A stretch of 64,000 nucleotides of DNA from DASRDZ01 sp035569495 (GCA_035569495.1 DATMMX010000057.1:62001-126000), one strand, 5' to 3'. Positions 42,686 through 51,910 are shown, numbered from the stretch's first letter. Numbers and translations: made by a program. Notes: generated from the sequence alone by a model not told the origin.

Positions 42686-44429
42686 CGGCCGGCGGACCGC
42701 CGCGGCGGCCGCGCTGCTCCTCTACGCAGGCCTGGCTGTCCTCTTCCTCCACGACGTCTGGTTCAGCTCTCCGCCCGCGCTGGCCGGCGGCGGCGGCGAC
42801 GCCCAGCAGTCGGTCTGGTTCCTGACCTGGACGCCCTGGGCGATTTCCCACGGCGTCAGCCCCTTCCTGACCACCCACCTCAACGCGCCCATCGGGGTCA
42901 ACCTGATGTGGGACGCGCTGGCGCCGCTGCTCGGCGTGGTGCTGTGGCCGGTAACCGCCCTGTTCGGCGCGGTCGCCTCGTACGACCTGCTGGTCACCGC
43001 CGACCTGGCCCTCTCCGCGTGGTGCGCCTTCCTGCTGCTGCGCCGCCAAGTCCGCCCGGCGGCGGCGGTGGTCGGCGGCGCCTTCTACGGCTTCTCCCCG
43101 TTCCTGCTCAGCCAGGCGCCCAGCCACGCCAAGGTGGCCTTCGCCGTCTTCCCGCCGCTGCTGCTGCTCCTCCTCGACCGGCTGCTGGTGGGCCACGACC
43201 TGGCCCCGCGCCGGGCCGGGCTGCTGCTCGGGCTGCTGGTGGCGGCGCAGCTCCTGGTCTTCGAGGAGGGCGTGGCGCTCGGCCTGGTGGCGGGGGTGGT
43301 GGTGCTCGGCGTGCTGGCGGCGCGCGCGGGGCGGGCGCGCGCTCGCGAGGAGCTGCCCCGGCTGCTCCGCGCGCTGGGCTGGGCCGTGCTGCCGGTGCTG
43401 GTGGTCGCCGCAGTGCCGCTCGGCTTCCAGCTCTTCGGCGCCAACCGGGTGCCCGCCACGGTGCCCGGCGGGTCGGTGTACGTCACCGACGTCGCCAACC
43501 TGGTGGTGCCGACCCCGACCCAGGTGGTCGCGCCGCCCGCGGCCCAGCAGCTCACCGAGCGCTTCTCGGGCAACACCGTGGAGAACGCCTCCTACCTCGG
43601 CGTGCCGCTGCTGCTCCTGGCCGTGGCGGTGGCCTGGCGAGGACGGCGCCGGCCACTGGTGGCGGTGGCCTCCTGGTGCGGCGCGCTGATCGCCCTCCTC
43701 TCGCTGGGCCCGCAGCTCCACATCGGCGGGCACGTCTCCCGGCTCCCCCTGCCCTGGCGGGCGTTCCAGGCGCTGCCCGTGATCGGCGACCTGCTGCCCA
43801 GCCGGCTCTGGGTCTACGTCGACCTGGCCGTGGCGGTGCTGCTGGCGGTGTTCGTCGAGGATCTGCTGCGTGCGGCCGCCCGGCCGCTGGTGCGCTGGGC
43901 GGGGGCGGCGGCGACGGCGCTGGTCGGCGTCAGCCTGCTGCCCCATGCCGCAGCGGCGTCGGTGGTGGAGGTGCCGCCGCTGTTCGACGCGCCTCTGGCC
44001 GGCGTGGCCGCGGGGACGACGGTGCTGGTGGCGCCGTATTCGCACGACGGCTTCAGCGTGGAGGCGATGGTCTGGCAGGCCGCGGCGCAGATGTCCTTCC
44101 GCATGCCCGAGGGCTACTTCGTCGGCGTCGGCGCCGACGGCCGGCGCAGCGACGGCCCGCCGCCCACCACCACCAGCACGGTGATGAGCGACATCGCCGC
44201 AGGTGGCGGGCTCGCCTCGGTGGGCGTGGACGGCGGCATCCTCGCCGACCTGCGGCGCTGGAGGGTCGGCGAGGTGCTGGTCGGCCCGATGCCGCACCAG
44301 GCCGACATGGTGCGGCTGTTCACCCGCGTCCTGGCCGCGCCGCCGCAGCGCACCGGGGGCGTCTACGTGTGGACCACTCCGTCAGCAGTGGCGTCATCGA
44401 GTGGAAAGGTGGCGGCGCTAGGGTCGTGA
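42684..44429 (+). CDS. Polytopic GT-C/YfhO-like membrane glycosyltransferase, start codon unclear
   Basis: The frame is open from within the sqdB end to 44429. The first in-frame ATG (42906) would cut off a clear first transmembrane helix (LLLYAGLAVLFL) and the loop DAQQSVWFLTWTPWAI and HLNAPIGVNLMWD, which resembles the lumenal Asp loop of GT-C enzymes. So the true start is probably near 42684-42714, perhaps a CTG, or a base is missing. At least ten hydrophobic segments follow, then a C-terminal extracytoplasmic domain of about 150 residues. A role in transferring a sugar from a lipid carrier, possibly linked with sqdB, is inference. Confidence 0.7.
   Translation, partial: DGRRTAAAAALLLYAGLAVLFLHDVWFSSPPALAGGGGDAQQSVWFLTWTPWAISHGVSPFLTTHLNAPIGVNLMWDALAPLLGVVLWPVTALFGAVASYDLLVTADLALSAWCAFLLLRRQVRPAAAVVGGAFYGFSPFLLSQAPSHAKVAFAVFPPLLLLLLDRLLVGHDLAPRRAGLLLGLLVAAQLLVFEEGVALGLVAGVVVLGVLAARAGRARAREELPRLLRALGWAVLPVLVVAAVPLGFQLFGANRVPATVPGGSVYVTDVANLVVPTPTQVVAPPAAQQLTERFSGNTVENASYLGVPLLLLAVAVAWRGRRRPLVAVASWCGALIALLSLGPQLHIGGHVSRLPLPWRAFQALPVIGDLLPSRLWVYVDLAVAVLLAVFVEDLLRAAARPLVRWAGAAATALVGVSLLPHAAAASVVEVPPLFDAPLAGVAAGTTVLVAPYSHDGFSVEAMVWQAAAQMSFRMPEGYFVGVGADGRRSDGPPPTTTSTVMSDIAAGGGLASVGVDGGILADLRRWRVGEVLVGPMPHQADMVRLFTRVLAAPPQRTGGVYVWTTPSAVASSSGKVAALGS
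44419..44424 (+). promoter_or_regulatory. Possible -10 box (TAGGGT) before a 55-residue gene
   Basis: TAGGGT ends 6 nt before the ATG at 44431, within the last codons of the membrane glycosyltransferase-like gene. Confidence 0.3.
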
Positions 44430-44430
44430 C

Positions 44431-44598
44431 ATGTCCGGTCGAGCCCTCCCCGTCACCGCGCTGCTGGACAGCGACGCGCTGGCCATGTTCAGCCTCTTCG
44501 GGCTGACCTGGGCGATTCCCGCGGCGGCTGTGCACCTCAGCCACGCGCTCGGCGGCGTGCTCCGGCGGCGCGCCCAGCACGCCGCTCCGGCCGCCTGA
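44431..44598 (+). CDS. Small 55-residue hypothetical protein
   Basis: The ATG follows the preceding stop by one base. The protein has a hydrophobic centre (AMFSLFGLTWAIPAAAVHL, residues about 18-36) that could span a membrane, then an Arg-rich end (LRRRAQHAAPAA). No family is recognised. A TAGGGT box 6 nt before the ATG or coupling to the upstream gene could drive it. Confidence 0.4.
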   Translation: MSGRALPVTALLDSDALAMFSLFGLTWAIPAAAVHLSHALGGVLRRRAQHAAPAA

Positions 44599-44654
44599 CA
44601 GCGGCGGGGGGTCGTCATCCACTTGCAAGGCGACGCTGCGAGGATGCGCCGGCC

Positions 44655-46229
44655 ATGACACGACTGCTCCGCCGTCGCTACGTGATCCCCGCCGCGCTCG
44701 TCGTGGCCCTGCTCGCCACCGGTGGCCTGGTCTACGCCCGCCAGGGCGCGGCCGCCACCCAGTACCGCACCGCCGCGGCCACCATGGGGACGGTGACCCA
44801 GACGATTGCGCTCTCGGGCAACCTCACCCCGACCGGCACCACCGGGCTCGACTTCGGCGGCGCCGGCAAGGTCACCGCGGTCAACGTGCAGCCCGGCCAG
44901 ACGGTCACCGCCGGCCAGGTTCTGGCCACTCTCGACACAAGCTCGATGCAGGCCACCCTGCAGCAGGCCCAGGCCACGCTGGCCTCGGCGCAGGCCAAGC
45001 TGGCCCAGGACCAGGCGGGCGCCACCGCCTCCCAGGTCGCCGCGGCGCAGTCCGCGGTCAACTCGGCGCAGGTCTCGTACAACAACGCCCAGGTCAGCCT
45101 CGGCGACACCGTCGCCGTCAACAACCAGTCGATCGCCCAGGCGCAGACCAACGTGAGCTCGGCGCAGAACACGGTCAACGCCGACAACAACGTGCTCAGC
45201 GCCGACCAGGCCAAGCAGCAGTCCGACTGCGGCACGAACTCGTCGAGCGCCGCCTGCCAGACCGACAACCAGAAGGTCGCCTCCGACCAGCAGACCCTGG
45301 CCAAGGACCAGAGCGCGCTCGACGGCGCGACCAGCTCGCTGGCGGCGACCCAGGTCAAGGCGCAGCAGTCCGACGACCAGGCGCAGTCACAGGTGGCCAG
45401 CGCCCGGGTGCAGCTGCAGAACGCGCAGTCCTCGCTCAACACGCTGTCGTCGAGCATCACCCCGCAGCAGATCCAGATGGACCAGGCGTCGGTGAGCATC
45501 GACCAGGTCGCCGCCGACACCGCGCAGCGCGCCCTCGACGGCGCGACGCTGGTGGCACCGGCCGCCGGCCTGGTCGGCGAGGTCAACGTCACCGCCGGCC
45601 AGTCGGTGGGCAGCAGCGGCAACGCCAGCGCGTCGTCGGCGGCGAGCAGCTCGTCGTCGAGCACCAGCCACGCCATCTTGCTGCTGACCCCCGGCGCGTT
45701 CTCGGTCAGCGGCACGGTGACCGACGCGCAGGTCGGCGAGATCGCCGTCGGCCAGCGCGCCCGGGTGCTGCCCGCGGGCTCCACCCAGGCGGTGACCGGC
45801 AAGGTGACCGCGATCTCCCCGGAGGCCACGGTGACCTCGGGCGTGGCCACCTTCTCGGTGACGGTGACCCTGGACGGCTCGCAGCCCGCGCTGCACGCGG
45901 GCTCGTCGGCCTCGATCAGCGTGATCGTCAACCAGGTGGTGCAGGTGCTCACCGTGCCCACCAGCGCGGTGCGCGGCGGCGGCTCGGTGCAGATCCTGGT
46001 CAACGGCGTGCCCCAGACCCAGGCGGTCACCGTGGGCGCGTCGGACGCGCTGCGCACCCAGATCCTCTCCGGCCTCAGCGACGGCCAGCAGGTGGTGATC
46101 GCCACCGTGACCAGCACCGTGCCCACCACCAACGCGGCGGGCGGCGGCGGCGGGCTGCTGGGCGGCGGCGCGGTGCGCGGTGCCGGCGGCGGTGGCGCGG
46201 GTGGCGCCGGCCGGGGCGGCGGTGGCTGA
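44655..46229 (+). CDS. HlyD/MacA-like membrane-fusion adaptor protein
   Basis: 524 residues. An N-terminal membrane anchor (about 8-28, VIPAALVVALLATGG) is followed by a lipoyl/barrel-sandwich half (GNLTPTGTTGLDFGGAGKVTAVNV, GQTVTAGQVLATLD). A very long Ala/Gln/Ser coiled-coil hairpin (about 95-290) comes next, then the second lipoyl half (ATLVAPAAGLVGEVNVTAGQ is represented by LVAPAAGLVGEVNVTAG), a beta-barrel region, and a Gly-rich tail. The adaptor would link the MacB-like ABC pair to the envelope. Its end overlaps the likely start region of the ATPase gene. Confidence 0.9.
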   Translation: MTRLLRRRYVIPAALVVALLATGGLVYARQGAAATQYRTAAATMGTVTQTIALSGNLTPTGTTGLDFGGAGKVTAVNVQPGQTVTAGQVLATLDTSSMQATLQQAQATLASAQAKLAQDQAGATASQVAAAQSAVNSAQVSYNNAQVSLGDTVAVNNQSIAQAQTNVSSAQNTVNADNNVLSADQAKQQSDCGTNSSSAACQTDNQKVASDQQTLAKDQSALDGATSSLAATQVKAQQSDDQAQSQVASARVQLQNAQSSLNTLSSSITPQQIQMDQASVSIDQVAADTAQRALDGATLVAPAAGLVGEVNVTAGQSVGSSGNASASSAASSSSSSTSHAILLLTPGAFSVSGTVTDAQVGEIAVGQRARVLPAGSTQAVTGKVTAISPEATVTSGVATFSVTVTLDGSQPALHAGSSASISVIVNQVVQVLTVPTSAVRGGGSVQILVNGVPQTQAVTVGASDALRTQILSGLSDGQQVVIATVTSTVPTTNAAGGGGGLLGGGAVRGAGGGGAGGAGRGGGG

Positions 46230-46236
46230 GCCCCGC

Positions 46237-46932
46237 ATGGAGACGATGCCCGGCGGCGAGGTGCTCCGCCTGGAGAGCGTCTCCAAGCTCTACGGGAGCG
46301 GCGACGCGGCGGTGCTGGCCCTCGACGGCGTGTCGCTCGACGTGCAACCCGGCGAGTTCGTCGCCGTCATGGGCCCCTCCGGCTCGGGCAAGTCGACGCT
46401 GATGAACATCCTCGGCTGCCTCGACGTGCCCACGCAGGGCCGCTACCTGTTCGGCGGCGAGGACGTGTCGACGATGAGCGAGCGCGAGCTGGCCCACGTG
46501 CGCAACCGGCGCATCGGCTTCGTCTTCCAGCAGTTCCACCTGCTCCACTCGATGACGGCGTGGCGCAACGTCGAGCTGCCCCTGCTCTACCGCAACGCCC
46601 GCGACCGCCGCGAGTCGGCGATGCGCGCGCTGGAGCAGGTGGGCCTGTCGAACCGCGTCAACCACCGGCCCAACCAGCTCTCCGGCGGCCAGCAGCAGCG
46701 CGTCGCCATCGCCCGCGCTCTGGTCACCAACCCCGACCTCATCCTCGCCGACGAGCCCACCGGCAACCTCGACTCGGCGTCGAGCCGCGACGTGCTCGCC
46801 CTGCTGCGAGAGATCAACGCCGCGGGCCGGACCATCGTGATGATCACCCACGAGCACGACGTCGCCGCGGTGGCGCGCCGCGTCCTGGAGATGAGCGACG
46901 GCCACATGCGCGAGGGGGCGCTGGTCACGTGA
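46237..46932 (+). CDS. MacB-type ABC transporter ATPase
   Basis: 231 residues from the ATG at 46237; a GTG at 46222 is also possible. Walker A GPSGSGKST, Q-loop VFQQFHLLHSMTAW, signature LSGGQQQRVAIARALVT, Walker B LILADEPTGNLDS and the H-loop IVMITHEHDVA are intact. The sequence type is that of the LolD/MacB (type VII, mechanotransmission) class. Its stop overlaps the permease start by GTGA. Confidence 0.93.
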   Translation: METMPGGEVLRLESVSKLYGSGDAAVLALDGVSLDVQPGEFVAVMGPSGSGKSTLMNILGCLDVPTQGRYLFGGEDVSTMSERELAHVRNRRIGFVFQQFHLLHSMTAWRNVELPLLYRNARDRRESAMRALEQVGLSNRVNHRPNQLSGGQQQRVAIARALVTNPDLILADEPTGNLDSASSRDVLALLREINAAGRTIVMITHEHDVAAVARRVLEMSDGHMREGALVT

Positions 46933-48146
46933 GCCTGATGCGCACCCTGGAGACCGGCCTGCGCGGCATCCTCGGCCACCGCCTGCGCTCGGTGCTGACC
47001 ACGCTGGGCATCCTCTTCGGCGTCGCCGCGGTGATCTGCACGGTGGGCATCGGCACGGCGTCGTCGGACTCGGTGAACGCGCGCATCGCCTCGCTGGGCA
47101 CCAACCTGCTGACCATCACGCCGGGGAGCAGCCGCACCGGCGGCGTCTTCGGCGGCGCGGGCTCGGCGTCGACGCTGACCATGAGCGACGCCACCGGCCT
47201 GGCCAGCAAGGACAACGCGCCCGACGTCGCCGCGGTGGCGCCGGTGGTGCAGAAGAGCGAGCCGATGGTGAGCACGGCATCCAACTGGACGGCCACCGTG
47301 CAGGGCAGCAGCACCGGCTGGCTCACCGCCAACGCGCGCAGCGTCGCCTCCGGCGAGTTCTTCACCAGCAGCGACGTCAACACGCACGCGCTGAAGATCG
47401 TGCTGGGCAGCACCACGGCGAGCAACCTCGGCGTGGGCATCGGCGACACCATCACCGTCAACCGCATCCCCTTCACCGTCATCGGCATCCTCAACACCGT
47501 CGGCGGCCAGGGCTTCCAGAACCAGGACGACCTGGCGGTGGTGCCGATCACCGCGGCCCACGACGTTCTGGTCGGTGGTGACCCGAACTCGGTGCAGCGC
47601 ATCCTGTTCAGCGCCACCAGCGGCGACACCGTGGGCAGCGCCTACCAGGAGGCCGACCAGCTCCTGCTCAACACCCACGGCGCCGCCACCAGCGGCACCG
47701 CCGACTTCACCATCCAGGCGCAGAGCTCGTTCCTCTCGACCGCGCAGTCGGTGACCACCACGCTGACCATCCTGCTGGCCAGCGTGGCGGCGATCTCGCT
47801 GCTGGTGGGCGGCATCGGGGTGATGAACATCATGCTGGTGTCGGTCACCGAGCGGACCAACGAGATCGGGCTGCGCAAGGCGCTGGGCGCCACGCCCACC
47901 GACCTGCTCCGCCAGTTCCTGGTCGAGGCCTCGACGCTGAGCGTGGTCGGCGGGCTGCTCGGCGTCGGCGCGGGACTGCTCGCGGGAGTGCTCATCCCCC
48001 ACTTCACCACCATCGGCGTGACCATCACGCCCAGCCCCGTGCTCATCGCCGTCGTCGTTGCGGCCGGAGTTGGCCTGATCTTCGGCGTCTACCCGGCGGC
48101 GCGCGCCGCCCGCCTTGCCCCCATCGAGGCACTGCGCGCGCAGTGA
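46929..48146 (+). CDS. MacB-type ABC permease (MacB_PCD plus FtsX domain)
   Basis: 405 residues from a GTG at 46929 overlapping the ATPase stop. The first transmembrane helix (about 18-42, SVLTTLGILFGVAAVICTVG) precedes a periplasmic-type core domain (about 45-270). Three further helices form the FtsX region, with GGIGVMNIMLVSVTERTNEI, GLRKALGATPTDLLRQFLVE and YPAARAARLAPIEALRAQ at the end. With the adaptor and ATPase it forms a tripartite efflux or envelope-transport system; the cargo is unknown. Confidence 0.92.
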   Translation: MSLMRTLETGLRGILGHRLRSVLTTLGILFGVAAVICTVGIGTASSDSVNARIASLGTNLLTITPGSSRTGGVFGGAGSASTLTMSDATGLASKDNAPDVAAVAPVVQKSEPMVSTASNWTATVQGSSTGWLTANARSVASGEFFTSSDVNTHALKIVLGSTTASNLGVGIGDTITVNRIPFTVIGILNTVGGQGFQNQDDLAVVPITAAHDVLVGGDPNSVQRILFSATSGDTVGSAYQEADQLLLNTHGAATSGTADFTIQAQSSFLSTAQSVTTTLTILLASVAAISLLVGGIGVMNIMLVSVTERTNEIGLRKALGATPTDLLRQFLVEASTLSVVGGLLGVGAGLLAGVLIPHFTTIGVTITPSPVLIAVVVAAGVGLIFGVYPAARAARLAPIEALRAQ

Positions 48147-48168
48147 CCCCAGGACCCAGAGGACCACA

Positions 48169-48984
48169 GTGATCACCATGATGCGAACCGGGCTGGCCGC
48201 CACCGGCGTGCTGGCCACCGTCGCGCTGGCCGCCTGCGGCAGCCCGGCGGCGGCGACCAACACCGGCGGCGCGGCGTCGCCCTCGGCGAGCGCCGGCGCG
48301 CGGCGCGGCGGCGGCACCTCGGGCGAGCTGGTGCGCATCACCGGCACCACGCTGCTGGTCAACACCACCAACGGCGACGTCAGCGTCTCGCTGTCCGGCA
48401 CCACGCCGCTGAGCAAGACCCGCACCGGCACCGTCGCCGACATCACCACCGGCTCCTGCGTCACCGCCACCGGCACCAAGGATGCGGGCGGCGTGCTGAC
48501 CGCCTCGACCGTCCTGCTGAGCCCGCCGGTCAACGGAGCCTGCACAACGCCCGGCGGCTTCGGCGGCGGCAACGGGCAGCGCCCCTCGCCGGCTCCCGGC
48601 AGCACCCCGCGTCCCACCCCGAACGGCACGCCGCCCGCCTTCGCGCGCGGCCAGGTGACGGCGGTCAGCGGCACCCAGGTGACCATCCAGCCCGCCAATG
48701 GGACGCCGACCACCATCACCGTGCCCACCACGGTGCGCGTCGCGGTGTCGCAGTCGATCACCAGCGCCGATCTCGCCATCGGTGACTGCGTGGTGGCCAA
48801 CGGGCAGAAGGACGCCTCGGGCACCGTCCAGGCGCGCACCGTCAACGTGGTTCCCCCGGGTCCCTCGGGCTGCGGCAGCGGCGCCGGCTTCGGCTTCGGC
48901 GGGCGCGGCGGCTTCGGTGGCGGTGGCGGTGGTGGCGGCTTCGGCGGTGGCGCCGGTGCCGCCGGCGGCGGCGGCGGGGCGTAG
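48169..48984 (+). CDS. DUF5666-like lipoprotein with two repeats and Gly-rich tail
   Basis: 271 residues from a GTG at 48169 with AGAGGA 5 nt upstream (an ATG at 48178 is the alternative). The signal ends in the lipobox LAAC (MRTGLAATGVLATVALAAC). Two similar beta units follow, one from about ELVRITGTTLLVNTTNGD to VTATGTKDAGGVLTAS, the other from GQVTAVSGTQVTIQPANG to VVANGQKDASGTVQAR, of the DUF5666 type. The last 35 residues are nearly all Gly, Phe and Ala. It may be a substrate or accessory of the ABC system upstream. Confidence 0.82.
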   Translation: MITMMRTGLAATGVLATVALAACGSPAAATNTGGAASPSASAGARRGGGTSGELVRITGTTLLVNTTNGDVSVSLSGTTPLSKTRTGTVADITTGSCVTATGTKDAGGVLTASTVLLSPPVNGACTTPGGFGGGNGQRPSPAPGSTPRPTPNGTPPAFARGQVTAVSGTQVTIQPANGTPTTITVPTTVRVAVSQSITSADLAIGDCVVANGQKDASGTVQARTVNVVPPGPSGCGSGAGFGFGGRGGFGGGGGGGGFGGGAGAAGGGGGA

Positions 48985-48997
48985 GCTTCGCCGCGTC

Positions 48998-49666
48998 ATG
49001 CGTCTGCTCGTCGCCGAGGACGACCCCGGGCTGCGGGAGGTCCTCGTCCAGGGCCTGGAGGAGGCCGGCTACGTGGTCGACGCGGTCGAGCGCGGCGACG
49101 ACGCCATCGAGCAGCTCCGCTACTACGCCTACGAGGTGGCGGTGATCGACTGGCGCATGCCGGGCGCGGCGGGCATCGAGGTGGTGCAGTGGGTGCGGCG
49201 CAACCAGCGCCCCACCGCGCTGCTCATGCTCACCGCCCGGGACACCCCCGCAGACCGCATCACCGGCCTCGACACCGGCGCCGACGACTACCTGGTCAAG
49301 CCCTTCGACTTCGGCGAGCTGATCGCCCGCATCCGCGCCCTGCAGCGCCGCCCCCGCCACGTCGACGCCCCCATCGTGGTGCGCGGCGCACTGCAGCTCG
49401 ACCCGCTGCGCCGCGAGATCACCGCGCACGGCAGAGCGCTCGGCCTGACCACCACCGAGTACGGCATCCTCGAGCTGCTGATGCGCCGCCATCCGGCGGT
49501 GGTCGAGCGCGGCGTCATCGCCGAGCACGTCTGGCACGACGAGACCGAGCCGCTCGGCTCCAACGCCATCGACGTCCACCTCTCCCGGCTGCGCGCCAAG
49601 CTGCCCACCGCTGACGTGCGCATCGTCACCGTGCGCGGGGCGGGCTACCGGCTGGAAGAGCTGTGA
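48998..49666 (+). CDS. OmpR-family response regulator
   Basis: 222 residues. Receiver domain about 1-118: MRLLVAEDDPGLREVLVQ, phosphoacceptor Asp51 in VAVIDWRMPG, LMLTARDTPADRITGLD, DDYLVKPFDFGELIARIRAL. The C-terminal winged helix (about 128-222) has LTTTEYGILELLM and SNAIDVHLSRLRAKL with VTVRGAGYRLEEL. The stop overlaps the kinase start. It lies 13 nt after the lipoprotein gene, so it probably controls the efflux cluster; a TAGGCT box 10 nt before its ATG could give a separate transcript. Confidence 0.93.
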   Translation: MRLLVAEDDPGLREVLVQGLEEAGYVVDAVERGDDAIEQLRYYAYEVAVIDWRMPGAAGIEVVQWVRRNQRPTALLMLTARDTPADRITGLDTGADDYLVKPFDFGELIARIRALQRRPRHVDAPIVVRGALQLDPLRREITAHGRALGLTTTEYGILELLMRRHPAVVERGVIAEHVWHDETEPLGSNAIDVHLSRLRAKLPTADVRIVTVRGAGYRLEEL

Positions 49667-50937
49667 GCATGCCCCTGCACGGCGTGCGCCGCGAGTCGAT
49701 GCGCGTCGCCCTGGTGGCGACGGCGATCGTGCTCGCCGTGTACGTGGTCATCGCGGCGGTGGTTCTGGTCATCGTCGAGCGAAACCTCACCGGCGAGATC
49801 GACAACCGCCTGGCCACCGCGCTGACCCGCGCACGCACCGGCCAGTTCCGCGTCCCCACCGGCACCTTCCCCGAGCTTCCCGGAGGCACCCGCTTCGGCG
49901 CCCCGGTGCTGAGCTGGCTGACCCTGCCCAGCGGCACCGTGGTCAGCCCCATCTCCACCACCGCCGCCCTGCCCGTGCCCGCGCACAGCATCAGCGGCGC
50001 GACCACGCTGACCATCGGCGGCATCGACGTCCGCGCCGTGGGTGGCACGGTCAGCCAGGGCTACCTGGTGGTCGGCCAGTCGATGGACAGCGTCGCCCAG
50101 GCGCGCGCCAACGTGCTGCGCGCCGAGCTGCTGGTCGGCCCGGTCCTGCTCGGTGCCGTGTTCCTCGGCGCCCTGGCCATCGGCCGCCGCGTCGCCTCGC
50201 CGATCGAGCTGGCCCGGCAGCGGCAGATGGAGTTCACCGCCGACGCCTCGCACGAGCTGCGCACCCCCCTGTCGGTGATCGAGGCGCAGACCAACCTCGC
50301 CCTCGCTCAGGCTCGCGACGCGACCTGGAACCGCCAGGCCTTCCAGCGCATCGACCACGAATCCAAGCGCATCCGCCGCCTGGTCGAGGACCTGCTCTGG
50401 CTGGCCCGCTTCGACGCCACCCAGGCCGCCCCCAACGCCGAGCACGTCGACCTCGGCATCCTCGCCACCCAGGCCGCCGACCGCTTCGCCGGCGTCGCCG
50501 AGACCCGCCACCTCGCCCTGCGCGTGCACACCGACCAGGTCACGGCGCTGGCCGTGCACGCACCGCCGGAGTGGCTCGACCGCCTGCTCGGCGTCCTCCT
50601 CGACAACGCCTGCAAGTACGCCCCCGAGGGCGGCACCGTCGACCTCGCAGTTCGTGCCGAAAGTGGCCGGATCCGGCTGTCCGTCGACGACTCCGGCCCG
50701 GGCATCCCCGTCGAGGAGCGCGCCCGCGTCTTCGACCGCTTCCACCGCGCCAGCGACGGCCCCGGTGGCGCGGGGCTGGGCCTGGCCATCGCCGACGCCG
50801 TGGTCCGCGCCACCGGCGGCCGCTGGGAGGTCGGCGAGTCGGCGGCGGGCGGGGCCAGCATGTCGGTGGTCTGGCCGCGCGGGTTGACCGGCCCGCGTGA
50901 GCCGGCGGTCAGGGCGGTCGGGACGCCCGCCACCTGA
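49663..50937 (+). CDS. Membrane sensor histidine kinase (partner of 48998 regulator)
   Basis: 424 residues from a GTG overlapping the regulator stop. Transmembrane helices at about 14-37 and 155-175 enclose an extracytoplasmic sensor of about 115 residues. HisKA has FTADASHELRTPLSVIEAQ (His197). The HATPase domain has VLLDNACKYAPEGGTV, VDDSGPGIPVEERARVFDRF and GGAGLGLAIADAVV. HAMP is not obvious; the second helix leads almost directly into HisKA. It ends close to a hairpin at 50966. Confidence 0.92.
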   Translation: MSMPLHGVRRESMRVALVATAIVLAVYVVIAAVVLVIVERNLTGEIDNRLATALTRARTGQFRVPTGTFPELPGGTRFGAPVLSWLTLPSGTVVSPISTTAALPVPAHSISGATTLTIGGIDVRAVGGTVSQGYLVVGQSMDSVAQARANVLRAELLVGPVLLGAVFLGALAIGRRVASPIELARQRQMEFTADASHELRTPLSVIEAQTNLALAQARDATWNRQAFQRIDHESKRIRRLVEDLLWLARFDATQAAPNAEHVDLGILATQAADRFAGVAETRHLALRVHTDQVTALAVHAPPEWLDRLLGVLLDNACKYAPEGGTVDLAVRAESGRIRLSVDDSGPGIPVEERARVFDRFHRASDGPGGAGLGLAIADAVVRATGGRWEVGESAAGGASMSVVWPRGLTGPREPAVRAVGTPAT

Positions 50938-50962
50938 CCGGCTGCGCGTCGGCGGCGGTGGG

Positions 50963-51910
50963 CTAGCCCGGCACTCCGGGCGCGGACTGCGCACCGGGCT
51001 CGGGCCAGCCGCCGACGCGCACCACGTCGCCGTCGTGGGTGACCAGGCGCGAGGGCAGGCAGAGATGATCGAGCCACGCCAGAGCGGCCTCGCCGCGGAC
51101 GATCGCCGCGGTGGCGGCGATGTTGGCGTCGAGGCAGTCAGCGGCGACCACGCTGACGGTGCGCCACGGGCCGCCGGCGGGCAGCCCGGTGGCCGGGTCG
51201 ACGATGTGGTGCATCTGGACGCCGCCCCGCCGCCAGCGGCGCACCGTCGTACTCGACGTGGCCACGCCCCCGGCGCGGATGGCGATGCTCTCGCCGTCGT
51301 CTGTGATGGCGGCGTCGGAGTCGTCGGCGGCCTGGATCACCCAGCCGCCCTCGGGCGCGTCGCCGGCGACCGCGATGTCCCCGCCAAGACTGACCAGAAC
51401 TCCGCCGCGCCGCATCGCGGTGCGGGCGGCGGTGGCGGCCAGGTCGGCGGCGAGCGCCTTGGCGGTGGAGCCGAGGTCGAGCTCGACGCCGTCGGGGATG
51501 TAGACGCTGTGCGCGGTGGCGTCGAGGCGGATGCGCTGCCATCCGGGCACCGGGGTGACGGTGAGGCGAAGCGGCGCGCCGTCACCGCTGACGGTGGCGA
51601 AGTCGGCGTCGTAGCCGATGTTGCGCACCGCGCTGCCCACCGTGGGGTCGACGGCGCCGTCGCTGAGGCGGGCGCCGCGAAGGGCGGCGCGCAAGGCGAG
51701 CATGAGCAGCGGCGAGACGCGGGTCTCGCGGCCGGCGTGGCGCTGCAGGGCGCTGATCTCGCTGTCCTCGCGGAAGCGGCTGCAGGTCTCGTCGATGGAG
51801 CGCACCACCGCGTCGACGGCGTGCATGGCGGCGTCGAGCAGCTCGGGCTCGGTGACCACCACGCGCAGCCCCGTGCCCAGGGCGCGCTGGTCGGCGACAG
51901 TTGCAGTCAT
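50963..51910 (-). CDS. apbE: FAD:protein FMN transferase
   Basis: 315 residues. ApbE covalently attaches FMN from FAD to a Thr or Ser of an extracytoplasmic protein. Family features: ALGTGLRVVVTEPELLDAA, IDETCSRFREDSEISALQR, VDPTVGSAVRNIGYD, GVELDLGSTAKALAADLAA, VLVSLGGDIAVAG, and the metal site HHIVDPATGLPAGGPWRTVSV, with AADCLDANIAATA. No signal peptide or lipobox is seen, so it may act in the cytoplasm before export or be anchored otherwise. Its start overlaps the preceding gene by 4 nt. It is last in the redox operon. Confidence 0.92.
   Translation of the reverse strand: MTATVADQRALGTGLRVVVTEPELLDAAMHAVDAVVRSIDETCSRFREDSEISALQRHAGRETRVSPLLMLALRAALRGARLSDGAVDPTVGSAVRNIGYDADFATVSGDGAPLRLTVTPVPGWQRIRLDATAHSVYIPDGVELDLGSTAKALAADLAATAARTAMRRGGVLVSLGGDIAVAGDAPEGGWVIQAADDSDAAITDDGESIAIRAGGVATSSTTVRRWRRGGVQMHHIVDPATGLPAGGPWRTVSVVAADCLDANIAATAAIVRGEAALAWLDHLCLPSRLVTHDGDVVRVGGWPEPGAQSAPGVPG
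50966..50981. terminator. Possible hairpin at convergent gene ends
   Basis: GCCCGG and CCGGGC pair over 6 bp with a CACT loop, between the kinase stop and inside the last codons of apbE. There is no T run, so it is only a candidate. Confidence 0.35.
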
